DNA of 64,000 bases from Diploptera punctata (Eukaryota > Arthropoda > Insecta > Blattodea > Blaberidae): NCBI GenBank assembly GCA_030220185.1, contig JASPKZ010009889.1, forward strand, positions 62,001 to 126,000. Reading direction: 5' to 3'. Of the stretch, positions 42,802-54,176 are shown piece by piece. The notes beneath the pieces are model-generated. The model did no database searches. It worked only from the letters and a program-made list of their open reading frames with translations, and was not told the origin of the DNA. Each line of letters opens with the position of its first letter. Within the stretch, counting starts at the first letter, position 1. The position numbers and the translations under genes are program-made.

Positions 42802-42916
42802 GTAGCAAGAGAAAGGCTAGATGGGAGTGGAATTAATTATCCTCCTCAGCTCCCAAATGAACGAGGAGACAGAGCTGAAAAATGGATGAGTCTTTTAATT
42901 TCAGTTATTTTAGGCG
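42802..42916 (+). CDS. Multi-pass membrane protein, exon A (not identified)
   Basis: The acceptor TTTTATTATAG precedes VARERLDGSGINYPPQLPNE, RGDRAEKW and the first hydrophobic stretch MSLLISVILG. The donor GTAAGT begins at 42917 with phase 1. The hydrophilic start looks cytosolic. It joins exon B in frame (G + TT = Val). The uninterrupted frame, splice sites and phase match across four exons support a real host gene. I do not recognise the family; four predicted membrane segments in total. Confidence 0.75.
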
Positions 42917-42919
42917 GTA

Positions 42920-43130
42920 AGTAGTTATTACATTTATAAAAAAAATAATGTGTAGGAAGGTACTGCTTTTGAACTAGTTGATTCAATTTTAATTCAAATT
43001 TCAGTGATCAAATATACATTTCCATAATTTCTTGATAAGTTCTACTTTAATACAGTCTTCAAATTGTATCATATAGTGGTAGTGGGTACAGGTATATAGG
43101 AATAAGGTCCAAAATAAGGTGGTATTAATT
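42920..43130. other. Intron sequence
   Basis: AT-rich intron; nothing recognised. Confidence 0.4.
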
Positions 43131-43146
43131 CTGTATTTTCTACTAT

Positions 43147-43468
43147 CCATCCATCCATAGTAATTCTGCCCGAGGGCAGGTCTTTCACTGCTATGCTTGC
43201 AGCTTTACTAGGGAATTGTAGGTGTGGTAGCTTCCCGTTGCTTTCCACGCCGGTGAAAGATGATGATGATGATGATAAGGATGATGATGGCCATATGATT
43301 TCGGGGACCGTTTGGGTCTTAAAGTTTTCCTGACATTTTGTGTTACAGGTGAGGAAAAACCCCGATAAAGCCCTCACCCAGAAAAACTGCCCTGACCAGA
43401 GATCGAACCCGGGCCCACTGTGTGACAAGGCAGCACGCTACCTCGAGACCACGGCAGTGGACATTTTT
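43147..43468 (-). mobile_element. SINE-3, reverse orientation
   Basis: B-box complement GATCGAACCCGGGCC, a GATGATGATGATGATA microsatellite and AATTCTGCCCGAGGGCAGG match the copies at 17284 and 51351. TTTTCTACTAT flanks it at 43136-43146 and 43469-43479. Confidence 0.85.
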
Positions 43469-43539
43469 TTTTCTACTATAGAATTGTTTAAAAGATTTTT
43501 AAAATAGTCAGTTCACAACTTTATGATCTGTTGTTCTCC

Positions 43540-44830
43540 TGCTACAAGATTACCAGCTTTGTTTTTACATATAGTAGTTCTAGGTTGGAAACCTCTCTGT
43601 AAGTTAAGTACACTTTCAAAGAACTTCTTACTCTCATTTAACTACCAATTTTTTGTCTAAATCGAAAATAACATTTTCTTCAAAAGCATGTTTCTTTCTT
43701 TTGCAAATTTGTTATGCAGCTCTGCCTAGCTTTATGTTCATCATTAGCTGCTCTAATTTGTTTCTGCAGCATCTTTAAACAAAAGATATTTCTCTTTTTG
43801 ATTGTTTTGCAACATTTTTCATCAAACCAAAGATTTTTACTTCTATCCTGGGCAGTACCTACAATTTCAGTAGCAGCTGCATTTGTACAATTTTTAATAG
43901 AAAGCCATTTTTATTCGATATTAGTTTCGTTTTCCTTTAGATCATTGAGTTGGTCTTCTATGGTTCTATCTTCATTTGCTATTGTTGTATCTTTGAGTTT
44001 TTCAATTTCATATTTCTTATGTCTGTCATATGGATGAGCTGGTAAGGTCGACTTTTTTTTATCTATACTTGACTCGCACCATAAAGTGATCCGAGTTACA
44101 GTCCGCATCTCTCAGAGATCCTACATCTAAAATATCTGATGCATGCCTGTAGTTAATCACAATGTGGTCAATTTGTTTAATTGTGATACCATTAGATGAA
44201 GTTCAAGTTTGCAAGTTTGCGTGTGGATGTTTTTATCTGGAAACAAGGTACTAGAGATTGCAAAACTTCTGGCAACAGCAAAAATCACAAAATCTTTCAC
44301 CATTGCTTGTCTCATGAAGATTATATTTACCTATGTTAGGTATCAAATTCTCTACCAATTTTTGGATTCATATCCCTCATAATAGTATATAATTTTTTTT
44401 TTTTAGATTTGTTGACACATTCTATCTAGCTGGTCATAAAATGTATTCTTGACGGATATGTCTTTTGCCTTTATGGATACATGTATACAAATTATAGAAA
44501 TATTAAAAAAACTTTCAGTCTTAGCGACATAAACATTTGTTAATGGGTTTGGAATGGGTATAATAGCTAAAATATTATGTTACATCTTTTTATATATCAG
44601 AAAACCAGAACCATAGTTATTTTGATTATTACTCCCACTGTAACAGATCGTGTAATTTCCAGAATCAGACATTTGAGATCCATGTCTCCATATTTCCTGC
44701 ATGTCAGCAATCATTGTTATCCTGTTTGATTCTTTAATTGAATTTTTTAAATCTCCAGCTTTAAGTAAGCTTCTAATAAATACCAATCCATTTTCCATTT
44801 ACATGTCCTGTTTCTTTTGCCATGTAATTT
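43540..44830 (-). mobile_element. LINE endonuclease-to-linker remnant
   Basis: Minus-strand KAGDLKNSIKESNRITMIAD, MQEIWRHGSQMSDSGNYTIC and YGSGFLIYKK (44800-44580), then IKQIDHIVINYRHASDILDV and DADCNSDHFMVRVKYR (44200-44050), are endonuclease blocks of an RTE-like LINE different from LINE-A. 43550-43900 continues into the linker (QKQIRAANDEHK). Many stops. Confidence 0.7.
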
Positions 44831-45235
44831 TCCATAATCAATCTGGCTATGTTCATTTTTGAGCTTCTCTACATTTCAGATTTTTACAAAAGTGAATTTG
44901 TCAGCCCCACGTTTCAACTCCCAAACCAGGAGAAGGGCACTTCTGTTAGGGTTACCATGCCGTAGCCGAAAGGGTCTTGCTTTTAGGTGCTAGCCACTCA
45001 CCCTCACTCTTTTCCTTAATGGGGATAGGATTTGTTGGTGATGTAACAGACAAATTGCAACTGTTGCATCATTTGGGATTTAATACAATCTCCAAGGATA
45101 AAAATCAACTATTCACCCATCTCCTTTATTCAGGCTTGGGACCGGCAGATAAAGAGAACTGACTGCTCCAATAAGAAGCACCCAACTTCCTTCAACAGAC
45201 GGAGTTGAATTCTGGTTGGTTAGTTTTTAAGATCT
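44831..45235. other. No gene recognised
   Basis: Sequence with a weak CCCCACGTTTCAACTCCC block that may be a PLE terminus. No coding support. Confidence 0.3.
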
Positions 45236-45410
45236 TTTTTTCATGGTGCAACAGGCCTAGAAGGCCCATAGCCTACCAGCCTGCTGCTGGCCTCACATCT
45301 ACATGTGTCAATCACATAGGTAGACGATCATCTAGCCAATGTAGAGGTAATATGTGGTCAGCATATCGAGTCCCCCCAACCATTTTAAGATATCTTGCTC
45401 TTGAAAAATG
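45236..45410 (-). mobile_element. SINE-5, partial
   Basis: GGCCTAGAAGGCCCATAGCC, CATGTGTCAATCACATAGG and TATGTGGTCAGCATATCG match the copy at 26630-26990. The tRNA-like head is missing. Confidence 0.7.
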
Positions 45411-45639
45411 CACATATATTAAAACTTTAAAATCATGACATCATTAGAATAATGTAAATTATTTTTATTAGTTTTAAATCACTGAATTTAATTAGTTCGA
45501 GAACAGTACCTTTCTACACAATTACCATTTTTCTTATTGTGTTTTTAAAGATCCTTTAATATATCAGTCCACATCCAAGGTTTTGAGGTATTCCAGAAAT
45601 CCTGTACCTCATACGTTATGTGTAGTCATGTATATTTTT
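45411..45639. other. No gene recognised
   Basis: AT-rich intron spacer. Confidence 0.35.
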
Positions 45640-45960
45640 ATCTATACTTCTAATAATCAAGTTTTGCGGAACACATTTCAGAAACCAGCCATCAATTTAA
45701 CAAAATAGATAAAACATTATTAATAATCCACAAAGAAAACAATAGACAAAAAATTAATATTTTGGAAGAAATTGAAATTATCAAAGAAGCACAAAATAAA
45801 AATGTATTAAATGAAAATACACCTAGCAACCAAAGCCCTCTGTATAAAATATATAAATAATTTCAGTATCAAGAAAATTCCTGAAGATGAAGCATATCTT
45901 TGAAAAGCTTTGAATTTTAATAATATAAAGAAGATTATAACAGAAAATATTATAGTTAAG
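45640..45960 (+). mobile_element. PLE C-terminal tail
   Basis: IDKTLLIIHKENNRQKINIL and EEIEIIKEAQNKNVLNENTP, then SNQSPLYKIYK and a stop, form the region that follows GIY-YIG in PLEs (compare LDLLEAVEINKLKSSN in PLE-3). CCTGAAGATGAAGCATATC follows as a possible decayed hammerhead core. Confidence 0.6.
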
Positions 45961-46029
45961 GTAGACTGTGTTATATAAGGTACAAAACTTATTATAATTA
46001 AAATGTATATTTTTGTCTATTACTGTACT

Positions 46030-46560
46030 ACTAATACTCGTACTGCCGCTCCCAGTATTACCACTACCACTATCTGCAACTGCCATCACCTACCTGCCAC
46101 ATTACCATCATGCAATGCCTCTCCACGCCATGACTGCCATACTACAACACTCTTGCCCACATAATGTCAGCCCACCGCTATACACCAGGTTAGCCACCAG
46201 GCGCTCTCACCCATTACCATACCATGCCAGCCAGCATCCTACTGCTACTTTGTGCCCACTGCTACCACCACAAAGTTCTTCCAACTACTCACTCACTGGC
46301 ATGCCAGCCTGGATGCCTACTGCTATGTTATGCTTGCCACCAACACCAATTCATAACCCATTGGTATGTCATGCCCACCTCCATAGCCAGTCCTGCCCAT
46401 TACTATGCCAGGCTCCCTACCCACTGCTTCAGCATGCTCAAAGCCCACCATGGCATGTTATATTATGCCTTCTCAACCATTTCTCATGCTGCCATGATCG
46501 CCCACCCATTGCCACTGCCATCATGACATTACTGTCCATGAAGGACCATAGTTTCTTTTA
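46030..46560. repeat. C-rich degenerate repeat region
   Basis: The region is rich in CCA, ATGCC and CCCACTGCT words at irregular spacing of about 30-40 bases (for example CCATGCCAGCC and TATGCCAGGCTCCC). Its base composition stands out from the AT-rich flanks and keeps two plus-strand frames open without protein character. A degenerate minisatellite is the simplest reading. Confidence 0.55.
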
Positions 46561-46759
46561 TAATGACATTCCAGTCTTTCCAGTGCCTTAAATCTCCATC
46601 CCCTAACGTTAATTTTTCTTAAGTCATCTTCCAGGTCATCTAACCAGCTAAGCCTTGATCTTACTATTTTCCTTTTACCACCTGGTTTGTCACTGAAAAG
46701 CTTTTATCCATTCTGACTACATGTCCCAATCAGGAGATTATTTTACTATTAATTTCTGC

Positions 46760-47300
46760 TAGGTATTTTTTTTTTACTTCTTCTTCACTTCTTGGTTTAG
46801 GCAAGAGTTGCCTGTTCTGTCTTCACTAATAGATCTAAGACCATCTCTTCCGAGGACGTCCGACATCTCTTCTTCCTCTTGAAAAATAATGGAAGATTTT
46901 ATTTGGTAATCTACTTTCTTCCATTCTTACTTTTTTTACTTATTTATATTATTCTCCAAATCATCATCATCATCATCATAGTACATTCACGAATTTAGGC
47001 CATTTGTTGACCTGTTTCGGCCTCAAGAGAAACACCATCCAGAAGTCTTTTGAGTGGACGTCCTGGTCTTCTTCTTCCTGCAGGTTGATATCTTAACATT
47101 AGTTTGGGTATTCTGTGATCTTCCATTCGATGAACATGTTGTATCCATCTTGACTTATAATCAGAAATTTTGTTTTCTCCAAATAATTATTTTAACTTAC
47201 TGGGCAAAAAACTCTCCTAGTTTTCTTTCCTATGTTGTAATCAATTTCATCATTTTTCTTTAGATGCCATGTTCCAGAAGTATATGTGACTGTATGCCAA
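46760..47300 (-). mobile_element. Two LINE 3'-end remnants
   Basis: At 46760-46920 the minus strand reads DVGRPRKRWS and ends in GAAGAAG-type tail, like LINE-B. At 46950-47300 a different LINE gives QHVHRMEDHRIPKLMLRYQP, AGRRRPGRPLKRLLDGVSLE and ends in an ATGATGATGATGATG tail at about 46963-46978. Both are frame-broken. Confidence 0.65.
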
Positions 47301-47496
47301 TTATTGTTCTGTATCTGCTCAGTTTACAATTTCTTGATATACGTAGTATAAATTTGTATAAATCCATTAATGTAATTTTGTAATAAATTATGATTGATCA
47401 TTTGCTATGTTAACAAAGAAGTCTGCCATACAGGAACTTTGTAAATTAAGTGAATTCCTCATCCAGTCTAATTTATGAATATATATATTTCATTAA

Positions 47497-47650
47497 AAAT
47501 ATTTTGTCTGTTCATTCTTACCTCTTATAGTTTTTTTTTGAACATATATTTGAAGGCTTCTTAGCCCCGTCATCAGCGATTACAAACTGAATTTTCTCAT
47601 GTTGTCGGCCCTGATTCTATAAGAGGTAGGAATGAACAGACAAAATGTTT
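47497..47650. mobile_element. Fold-back element
   Basis: AAATATTTTGTCTGTTCATT plus CTTACCTCTTATAG faces CTATAAGAGGTAGGAATGAA plus CAGACAAAATGTTTT around a loop of about 75 bp containing CCCCGTCATCAGCGATTAC. The loop complement has a CUGAUGA word and may be a decayed hammerhead. No target-site duplication identified. Confidence 0.55.
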
Positions 47651-48757
47651 TAATTATGAAACAAACCTCTTAGGGCCGCATGCAAATACATTAGTCTCTA
47701 CTCAAATTACATCCAATCACTGGTGAGCTGACTTTCCGTGAGCAAGTGCAAAGATTGAATTAGCTACCCACTAACTGGTCATGCATGAAAGTCGTCGTTT
47801 TCGTAATATTGGCAAGAAATTGCCCAGAATTCTCAGCAATAAAACCACTTTCGTTATTTTCATCTGCTAGAGGAACGCATTTACGCTTGCGTCCTGCAAA
47901 TAATACCTATACAACGACGTCTGCATCGTGCAATATTACGCCGATTCTCCTGTTCTTCCAGTTGCATTCTTTAGTAGACTCTATCAAATTCCTCTTCTCC
48001 GCATATACCAAAAACATGATCGAAGTCATCAAGGTCCGACATCTTGGATAAAGCAGCAAGGTACGCGGCAAGGTTTCAAACTGTATTGGTTCCCATCGGG
48101 TTGCTCACGATTCGTTTCTCTGCTAAGTCACCTCGTCAGGTAGCTTAGGAATTTCAACAATTTTTATCGCATGAACAGATTTTTGATTATGCAAAAACGT
48201 ATTTGGATGCAACTTTCTCAGCAGAGTACAGGTAGAGAATGACTTTTATGGTCTAATGCATTCATAGATTCGAGCCTTAATGTTACTTCCTATTGTATTT
48301 TAAAATATATTTCATTTGTTAAATTGTAAAAACTTATTTTCTATTGCCAGCTTATTTAAAAGTCAACTTTTATAAGATTCATGATATGTTCCATTGAGGT
48401 ATTATTCAAAATTAAAGTATAAAATTATGAAATATTTAAAAGTGTCGGACCACAGTGAAAACAAAGAGTGATTTTTAATTTCACGTTTCAGGTAAACCCG
48501 CTCTTCTAACAGTCGGATTTTGCTGGTTTTGGAGAATATCATCCTTGTTTTATTTTAATAAATGTACTGAGTTTTGTTGTGAATCATCAAAAATTGCAAC
48601 CACTAGAGCAATTTTTTAATTTTTGTTTCAGGTGAATTCCTATACCTAATGGTTCAATTTTTCTGGTTAATGAGCTAGACCTTACTTTTTTTAATTGATT
48701 GCTATATCCAAATTTTGTTCTGGTAAAATAAAAATTGAGGCGACTAGAGCATTAACA

Positions 48758-48760
<3 letters not shown>
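47651..48760. other. Unassigned region
   Basis: 47780-48140 is less AT-rich and keeps overlapping frames open (88 and 71 residues), but neither shows a recognisable motif. 48140-48760 is AT-rich intron. No splice context suggests exons. Confidence 0.3.

Positions 48761-48792
<32 letters not shown>
48761..48792. repeat. (AT)16 microsatellite
   Basis: Thirty-two bases of AT dinucleotide at the left edge of a PLE-2 tail copy. Confidence 0.9.
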
Positions 48793-48794
<2 letters not shown>

Positions 48795-48795
<1 letters not shown>

Positions 48796-49180
48796 TAAGA
48801 AAGATTTCGTGGGTTTTCCTTGCCCAATGATTACCGTCTACATGGAAAACTGCTTTTGCTGCCTACCATGTCATTCCCAAAAACATAGAAGATATCAAGA
48901 ATACCATGGTTGGGCAGCTCTTGGATGGATGTATAGCTTCTCAAACGGGCCACTTTTAAAAAAGCAGTGCGATTAACTAACAGCACGTGGACTACTAACC
49001 ACTGTACAATAGCATGTCAGATATGTATTGCTGTTGGTATATAAGATCAATACCAATAACTTGAATCTATAATTCCTTTATAATGGCATCATGTCGGAAT
49101 CAATTGCCAGAAGCTAATCTTGGATCCTGACACAGAAAACCCAAGAAATATTTTTAATCATACTTATATCCATGAAAAGC
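48795..49180 (+). mobile_element. PLE-2 tail copy
   Basis: CTGCCTACCATGTCATTCCC, AGAAGATATCAAGAATACCA and TAACAGCACGTGGACTACTA match 20345-21000. Only the last few coding residues (AAYHVIPK) remain. TA repeats flank both sides. Confidence 0.65.
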
Positions 49181-49181
49181 T

Positions 49182-49183
<2 letters not shown>

Positions 49184-49213
<30 letters not shown>
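49184..49213. repeat. (AT)15 microsatellite
   Basis: About 30 bases of AT dinucleotide at the right edge of the PLE-2 tail copy. Confidence 0.9.
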
Positions 49214-49218
<5 letters not shown>

Positions 49219-49329
49219 AATTTGGGTCATGGTCATTTTCAGTGTCTACTAGATAGGATCATTGAAGATCTGTAAACAATTTTCAGAGATCTTTTCATGA
49301 GATCAACCTCAATAGCTTCATTGGGACTT

Positions 49330-49940
49330 AACTTTTCTTATTACTTCTGGTTTACCATAAAGATCATGTAATTCACTGTTATGTAATCTTCTCCATTTGC
49401 CTGTCTGCTCATCTCTCTTTAGTCCAACTATTTTCCTAAGAACTTTATTCTCAAATGCTCGTAACCTTCTCTCATCCCTTAAAGTAAGAGTCCATATAAT
49501 ATAAATAGGAGAATAGCAGTTATATATTTTCAGTTAAATGTTTTTTGAGAAAACTTGGGATGTTAAGAGTCCCTGTAATGTATTTCTATAGTGTTCTGCC
49601 CTAGGGCAGGTCTTTCACTGCAATCACAGTATTTTCAAACTATGCTTTGCAGCTTTACTAGGGAATTGTAGGTGTGTAGCTTCCTGTTGCCTTCCACACC
49701 AGCCAGTAATGTATAATAGTACACATTTCCAGAATTGAGCCTATATTTAATTTCTTTCTGGACTTCATTCATATTTGTAATTATAATTCCTTGGTATTTC
49801 AATTCAACCACTTCTTTAAAATTTCCCTCATTTATTATTTTATTATATATAATAACTGTCCATTTCCATTATATAACATATTTCTACGTGTGACCATATA
49901 TTTCCAGCCCCAATTTCTTCATCTAGTAAATATAGGTACA
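49330..49940 (-). mobile_element. LINE-A fragment interrupted by a SINE-3 piece
   Basis: CCATAAAGATCATGTAATTC, TAGTCCAACTATTTTCC and GTTTTTTGAGAAAACTTGGG align with the RT C-terminal region (30430-30660). CATTCATATTTGTAATTATA and CTTGGTATTTCAATTCAACC align further upstream. A SINE-3 end (TGCCCTAGGGCAGGTCTTTC, 49598-49705) lies between them. Confidence 0.75.
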
Positions 49941-50578
49941 ATTGTTTTAAGCCCTTCATTTTCTTCTCATTGATGGGGAGATAACCAAGAGGGTAATCTT
50001 TAATAGGTTTTATCATTTGCTAACCTCAATAGAGCATTTTTGTTTTTCCTCCACATCAATTTGAAAAAAAGTGTAAGTGTTTAATATATTTCATATTCAG
50101 GTCTCCTGAAATGTTTGAAAATAAAGATACACACTATATTTGGGGCCTTGGTTACTACACTTTCATAATACATATAAAAGATACAGTCATTTCACCAATA
50201 AGTTGCAAACTGCCTTATGACATTTACCAAATAACATGAAAATATAATTAATATCAGTATTCTCAAATACATTCGCAGCACACATAAGCCAAAGAGAAAC
50301 AAATGAAGAATTTATTTATTATGTCACATTAGTTATAATATATGGTGAAATTATCAGTATTTACTTCTGTTCACTGGAGAAATAACACAAGTCAGTGACT
50401 TATGTTGTTACTGGAAAAAAAATACAGAAATCAGTGTCTTACACCACAACATAGACTCGAGTGTTTTCAGCAGTAAAAAGTGCATTTATAACAGTAAAAT
50501 ATGAATGCAATCTTCACTCATTTTGGTAAAAATGTACTTATGTTGTTTCTCAAATGACCAATTCATTTAATATTTCAG
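49941..50578. other. Intron sequence, no gene recognised
   Basis: AT-rich intron leading to a clear acceptor at 50578. Confidence 0.4.
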
Positions 50579-50635
50579 TTGGATTTTCATCAGTGTTGTT
50601 GAATCGAGGACTCCTGGAAGCAACATGGTCTATAG
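50579..50635 (+). CDS. Multi-pass membrane protein, exon B
   Basis: 57 bp between TATTTCAG and GTGAGG encode (V)GFSSVLLNRGLLEATWSI, completing the first membrane segment begun in exon A and a short loop. It enters and leaves in phase 1. The codon split (G + TT) and the match of phases with both neighbours support it. Confidence 0.72.
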
Positions 50636-50666
50636 GTGAGGATTATAACTATATATTTAATTCATT

Positions 50667-50715
50667 CATAGTGTTCTGTCCAAGAACAGGTATTTCACTG
50701 CAAACTCAGCATTCT
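50667..50715 (-). mobile_element. Short SINE-3 end fragment
   Basis: TAGTGTTCTGTCCAAGAACA and GGTATTTCACTGCAAACTC match the low-coordinate end of the SINE-3 copies at 43147 and 49588 at moderate identity. Confidence 0.4.
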
Positions 50716-50814
50716 CACTCTTTCCTTAACTCAGCCCTCCTTTTTGTATCTGCATACAAACTATTTATTTTAACATTGTCTATCATCTGATGTCTTTCTG
50801 CCTCTAACTTATAA

Positions 50815-50838
50815 CTATATATATATATATATATATAT
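50815..50838. repeat. (AT)12 microsatellite
   Basis: About 24 bases of AT dinucleotide in intron sequence. Confidence 0.85.
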
Positions 50839-51338
50839 AAGTTACATTTATTTTAAGAAAGTGTAGATGTGGATAGGTATAAAAATTACACAGAGTGTGA
50901 ACTAATTAAATCAAAGAAATTTAATCTAGTTATACAGGAGTCACACACAATAAATTTGAGAAATAGGTAATGCAAGGTCTCTGACAAAAAATATCTGAGT
51001 TATCAGTTATTTACATATGATTTGTTATTGTTCTTCTTCTGCTCCTTAATGCCATTAGGGGGTGAATTTATTTTGTTCCACTCTGTTTCTCCATTGTCTT
51101 GTATCCTTATTTCCTTCACTGTTTTGTCTTTTGTTCCTATTCATTCCATTGTACTTTCTATTTAACTCTAGTTCTTTGTCTTTCTATTTTTCCCTGGTTT
51201 TGCATTTCCCTTACTTGTTTTGGTTCCTTTCTTCTGACATAATATGACATATGTGCCAAACCAACCAGCTGCCTTTCTTCTATGACATTGTCTCCTGTCT
51301 TTCCTCTTCTTTTATTCAGTCATTTTGTATTCTGTCCT
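50839..51338. other. No gene recognised
   Basis: Pyrimidine-rich intron sequence. GCCATTAGGGGGTGAATTTA at about 51051 suggests an uncharacterised repeat. No coding support. Confidence 0.35.
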
Positions 51339-51350
51339 CTTATCCTTCTT

Positions 51351-51684
51351 CCATCCATAGTAATTCTGCCCGGGGGCAGGTCTTTCACTGGAATCACAGC
51401 ATTTTCATGCTATGCTTTGCAGCTTTACTAGGGAATTATAGGTATGGTAGCTTCCTGTTGCTTTCCACACCAGTGAAGGATGATAATGATAAGGATGATG
51501 ATGATGATGATGATGATGGCCAGATGATTTTTGGGGACCGTTGGGTCCTAAGCTTCCTGACATTTGTCTTACAGGTGAGGAAAAACCCCAAAAAACCTCA
51601 CCCAGGAGCCTGTCCCAACTGGGAATCAAACCTGGGCCTGCTGCGTGACAAGGCAGCATGCTACCTCGAAACCTCAGCGGTGGA
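51351..51684 (-). mobile_element. SINE-3, full length, reverse orientation
   Basis: The 334-bp copy has the family body, a GATGATGATGATGATG tract and B-box complement GGAATCAAACCTGGGCC. CTTATCCTTCTT is a perfect 12-bp duplication at 51339-51350 and 51685-51696. Confidence 0.9.
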
Positions 51685-51705
51685 CTTATCCTTCTTAAAT
51701 ATTTA

Positions 51706-52097
51706 CGAGGGGCATACTGAAAGTCATGAGCAACCCATTGTTAAAATTCAAATTTTAACAACGTACCAAAAACGACTGCAGGATCGTAATCTACAGACTT
51801 TATACCACAACATGACACAACATTGTCAGGTTGTGGTGTCATAGCTTCTATCACGTGACCACATGCAGTGTTTCCAAAATGGCGTACATCAGTGTTTTGT
51901 TTCAACAGCGTGCTGTCATTGAATTCCTTGTTAAAGAGGAACAATCTGCTGTTGACATTCACCCAAGACTTCAATGTGCATACGGAGATGCCAGCAGTGT
52001 TTAGGAGTGGGTGAAACATTTTAAAGATGGAAACACAAGTATCAAAGATGAGCCTCATAGCGGTCGCCCACGCTCTGCCTCCACGGATCGCAACAAG
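51706..52097 (+). mobile_element. Mariner-1, 5' part only
   Basis: It begins after TA (51704-51705) with CGAGGGGCATACTGAAAGTC. MAYISVLFQQRAVIEFLVKE and EQSAVDIHPRLQCAYGDASS carry the N-terminus, with an in-frame TAG before the helix-turn-helix (EWVKHFKDGNTSI). Homology to 40268-41599 stops near 52097. The sequence after it (52098-52360) is unrelated and unassigned. Confidence 0.85.
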
Positions 52098-52610
52098 AAA
52101 AGAGTTGGAGATCAATTTCCACCACAAGGAAGTGATTTCCCTCAAAATTAGTCCCTGGAGAGTTGGCTGCCCCTTCTGCAAAGTACACTGTGCAAAAGGA
52201 TTTCTTCTCCACTGTATTTGCCATTGGGAACTTAACATACCCTGGCAAGGAGCCCTTAAAAGATACTACCAGACAGAGGTAGCTGAACTAGTTTTGGTCT
52301 GTCATGGGTATTTTATTTCTCCAATACCTACCCTATATCTAGAGCGAGGAATTATATGAAGAAAATTATAGTAAAATATGAAATCATAATAGCAGAATAT
52401 GAAAATTATGAAAATTGGGACACAAAAATATTATGAAGCTACTATTTTTTCAACTTTTTACACATACTTATATACACAAGCCCTGTATAATTTATGGATA
52501 TACATACCAGCACACATGAGACAAGAAGACCTTTTTGTAGCTCAAGAAATCAAGAGTTTCACTGTATTTCCATTTTAATTAATTTTTCATTACTTCTGAC
52601 TGAATATAAA
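52098..52610. other. No gene recognised
   Basis: Unassigned sequence after the truncated mariner; AT-rich from about 52370. Confidence 0.35.
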
Positions 52611-52614
52611 ATAT

Positions 52615-52690
52615 CATTTAATATAATAAATTTTGGAATTTTTAACATTATGAGGTTTTATTGATTCTTATCAATAAAATATCATGTTCG
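52615..52690. mobile_element. Solo PLE-type terminus
   Basis: AATTTTGGAATTTTTAACAT and TATGAGGTTTTATTGATTCT match the outer end of the fold-backs at 325-812 and 5930. No partner arm is nearby. Confidence 0.45.
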
Positions 52691-52734
52691 TGATTTGAAG
52701 CAATTTTAATGGCTCACATTGAAGTATATTGTGT

Positions 52735-53005
52735 GAGGAATCACGCTAACAAGCCAGAAGGTCGTGGGTTTGAGTCTCAATGGGGTCAGGTTTTTAGCTG
52801 GACCAAACCTTCTGGCGGCATCATAGCCCTAGAATCTACTCAGCTCCTAATTTAAATGAGTACCAGACGAATATTCTGGGGCAAAGGGACCGTCATGCAG
52901 GACTGAGAACCCAGTGGACATCCCTTAGAGATTGTCTAGAAATGTGGAAGTCTCAACATCCATCTACCCCAAGGGCCTCCCAAGCCTGTAGTTTGACACT
53001 TTATT
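52735..53005 (+). mobile_element. SINE-2, partial head
   Basis: GTCGTGGGTTTGAGTCTCA (B box) and ACCAAACCTTCTGGCGGC to CCAAGGGCCTCCCAAGCC match SINE-2. The A-box half is degraded. Confidence 0.75.
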
Positions 53006-53560
53006 TCAATAAATTAATACTGGGTTTATATAAAATGCGATCAATTGATTTATCTAATGATATTTAATTACGAAATCCAAACATAAATAAAAAAACAAAA
53101 CATAGTAACCGTTGTAACTTGCTTCCATTGAATATACCAAATCAATAGTTTTAAGAAACCAGAATTGGCCAATTAAGAACAATGAACTCATTGACAATTA
53201 CACTAAGGCATTTTCAATATTTTCAAATACAATAAAATTTGATACACTTTAGGTGTAAAACATAGAACAATAGTATTATATAGTAAACCATCTAGCTTTA
53301 AGTAAGATTAATTGTAAACACTGTTTAATTTTGTAGTTGTATAATAAGAACACCACAATGCATGTAGTATTACTCCACGTAATGGAGCATGCAGTTGAAT
53401 AATAAAATAAATAAAAAAAAATATATATATACCACTGACAAAATTTAGAGTAGGTACAGTTTGGATGACTTCTATTTACCTTGCATAAAGATAATGAATT
53501 CCGGTATATATAAATGTTACAATAACATTAAATTGGATGAATTAGAATACATGTAGACCA
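53006..53560. other. No gene recognised
   Basis: AT-rich intron with a short TA run near 53417. Nothing assignable. Confidence 0.4.
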
Positions 53561-53565
53561 AGTCC

Positions 53566-53830
53566 TAACTAACTCACTGGCACAATCGAACCCGTAGGTT
53601 CATGGCCAGATGGACATAAGCTCTCCATACATCCCTATCCTGAGCCAATGTTTTCCAATCATCCCCTCTATAATCTTTCCCTCAAATCATGGTTAATGTT
53701 ATTCTCCCACTTCATTCTTGGTCTACCAACTGGGCGTTTTCCTTCTGGTTTTCCTACAAGAAGCTTCCATGCACGTCTTTCATTCCCGCATTCATGCCAC
53801 ATGTCCTGTCCATCGCAGTAGACCAAGTAC
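53566..53830 (-). mobile_element. LINE-A 3'-end fragment
   Basis: TGGCACAATCGAACCCGTAG, CAACTGGGCGTTTTCCTTCT and CAAGAAGCTTCCATGCACG match the last 260 bp of LINE-A with few changes, including the GKPEGKRPVGRP codons. Confidence 0.9.
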
Positions 53831-54174
53831 TATATATCATATTTGGAGAAACAAGATGTTAAAATAAATTAATCCACAAATAATTCTAGGGAGTATTTCA
53901 AAACTCTCTTGGCAATTACAATTATTTTTAATCCTATACATTACATGTATGAACATAGCGAAATGTAGTTAGAATTATTTTAACATTAGTTTTTTCCATG
54001 AAATTTGCCCGAGCACAGTATGTATGCATGTGCTTTGAATAATCAAATTATCAATTCTGTTCGTAATACACAGTTAGGAGCTTATTATATATTTTTTAAT
54101 GCCTGTCTGTCAGAATTATTTTGTACGATCAAAAAGTATGCTCCACAACATATGATGTTATGGGAACAATCATG
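53831..54174. other. No gene recognised
   Basis: AT-rich intron; nothing assignable. Confidence 0.4.
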
Positions 54175-54176
54175 TA

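Noticed and set aside
46013..46591. 192-residue protein-coding gene
   Set aside because: The frame is open because of C-rich repeats; a second overlapping frame is equally open and neither has domain character.
47785..48143. Two overlapping open frames as genes
   Set aside because: They overlap in different registers, lack motifs and have no splice support.
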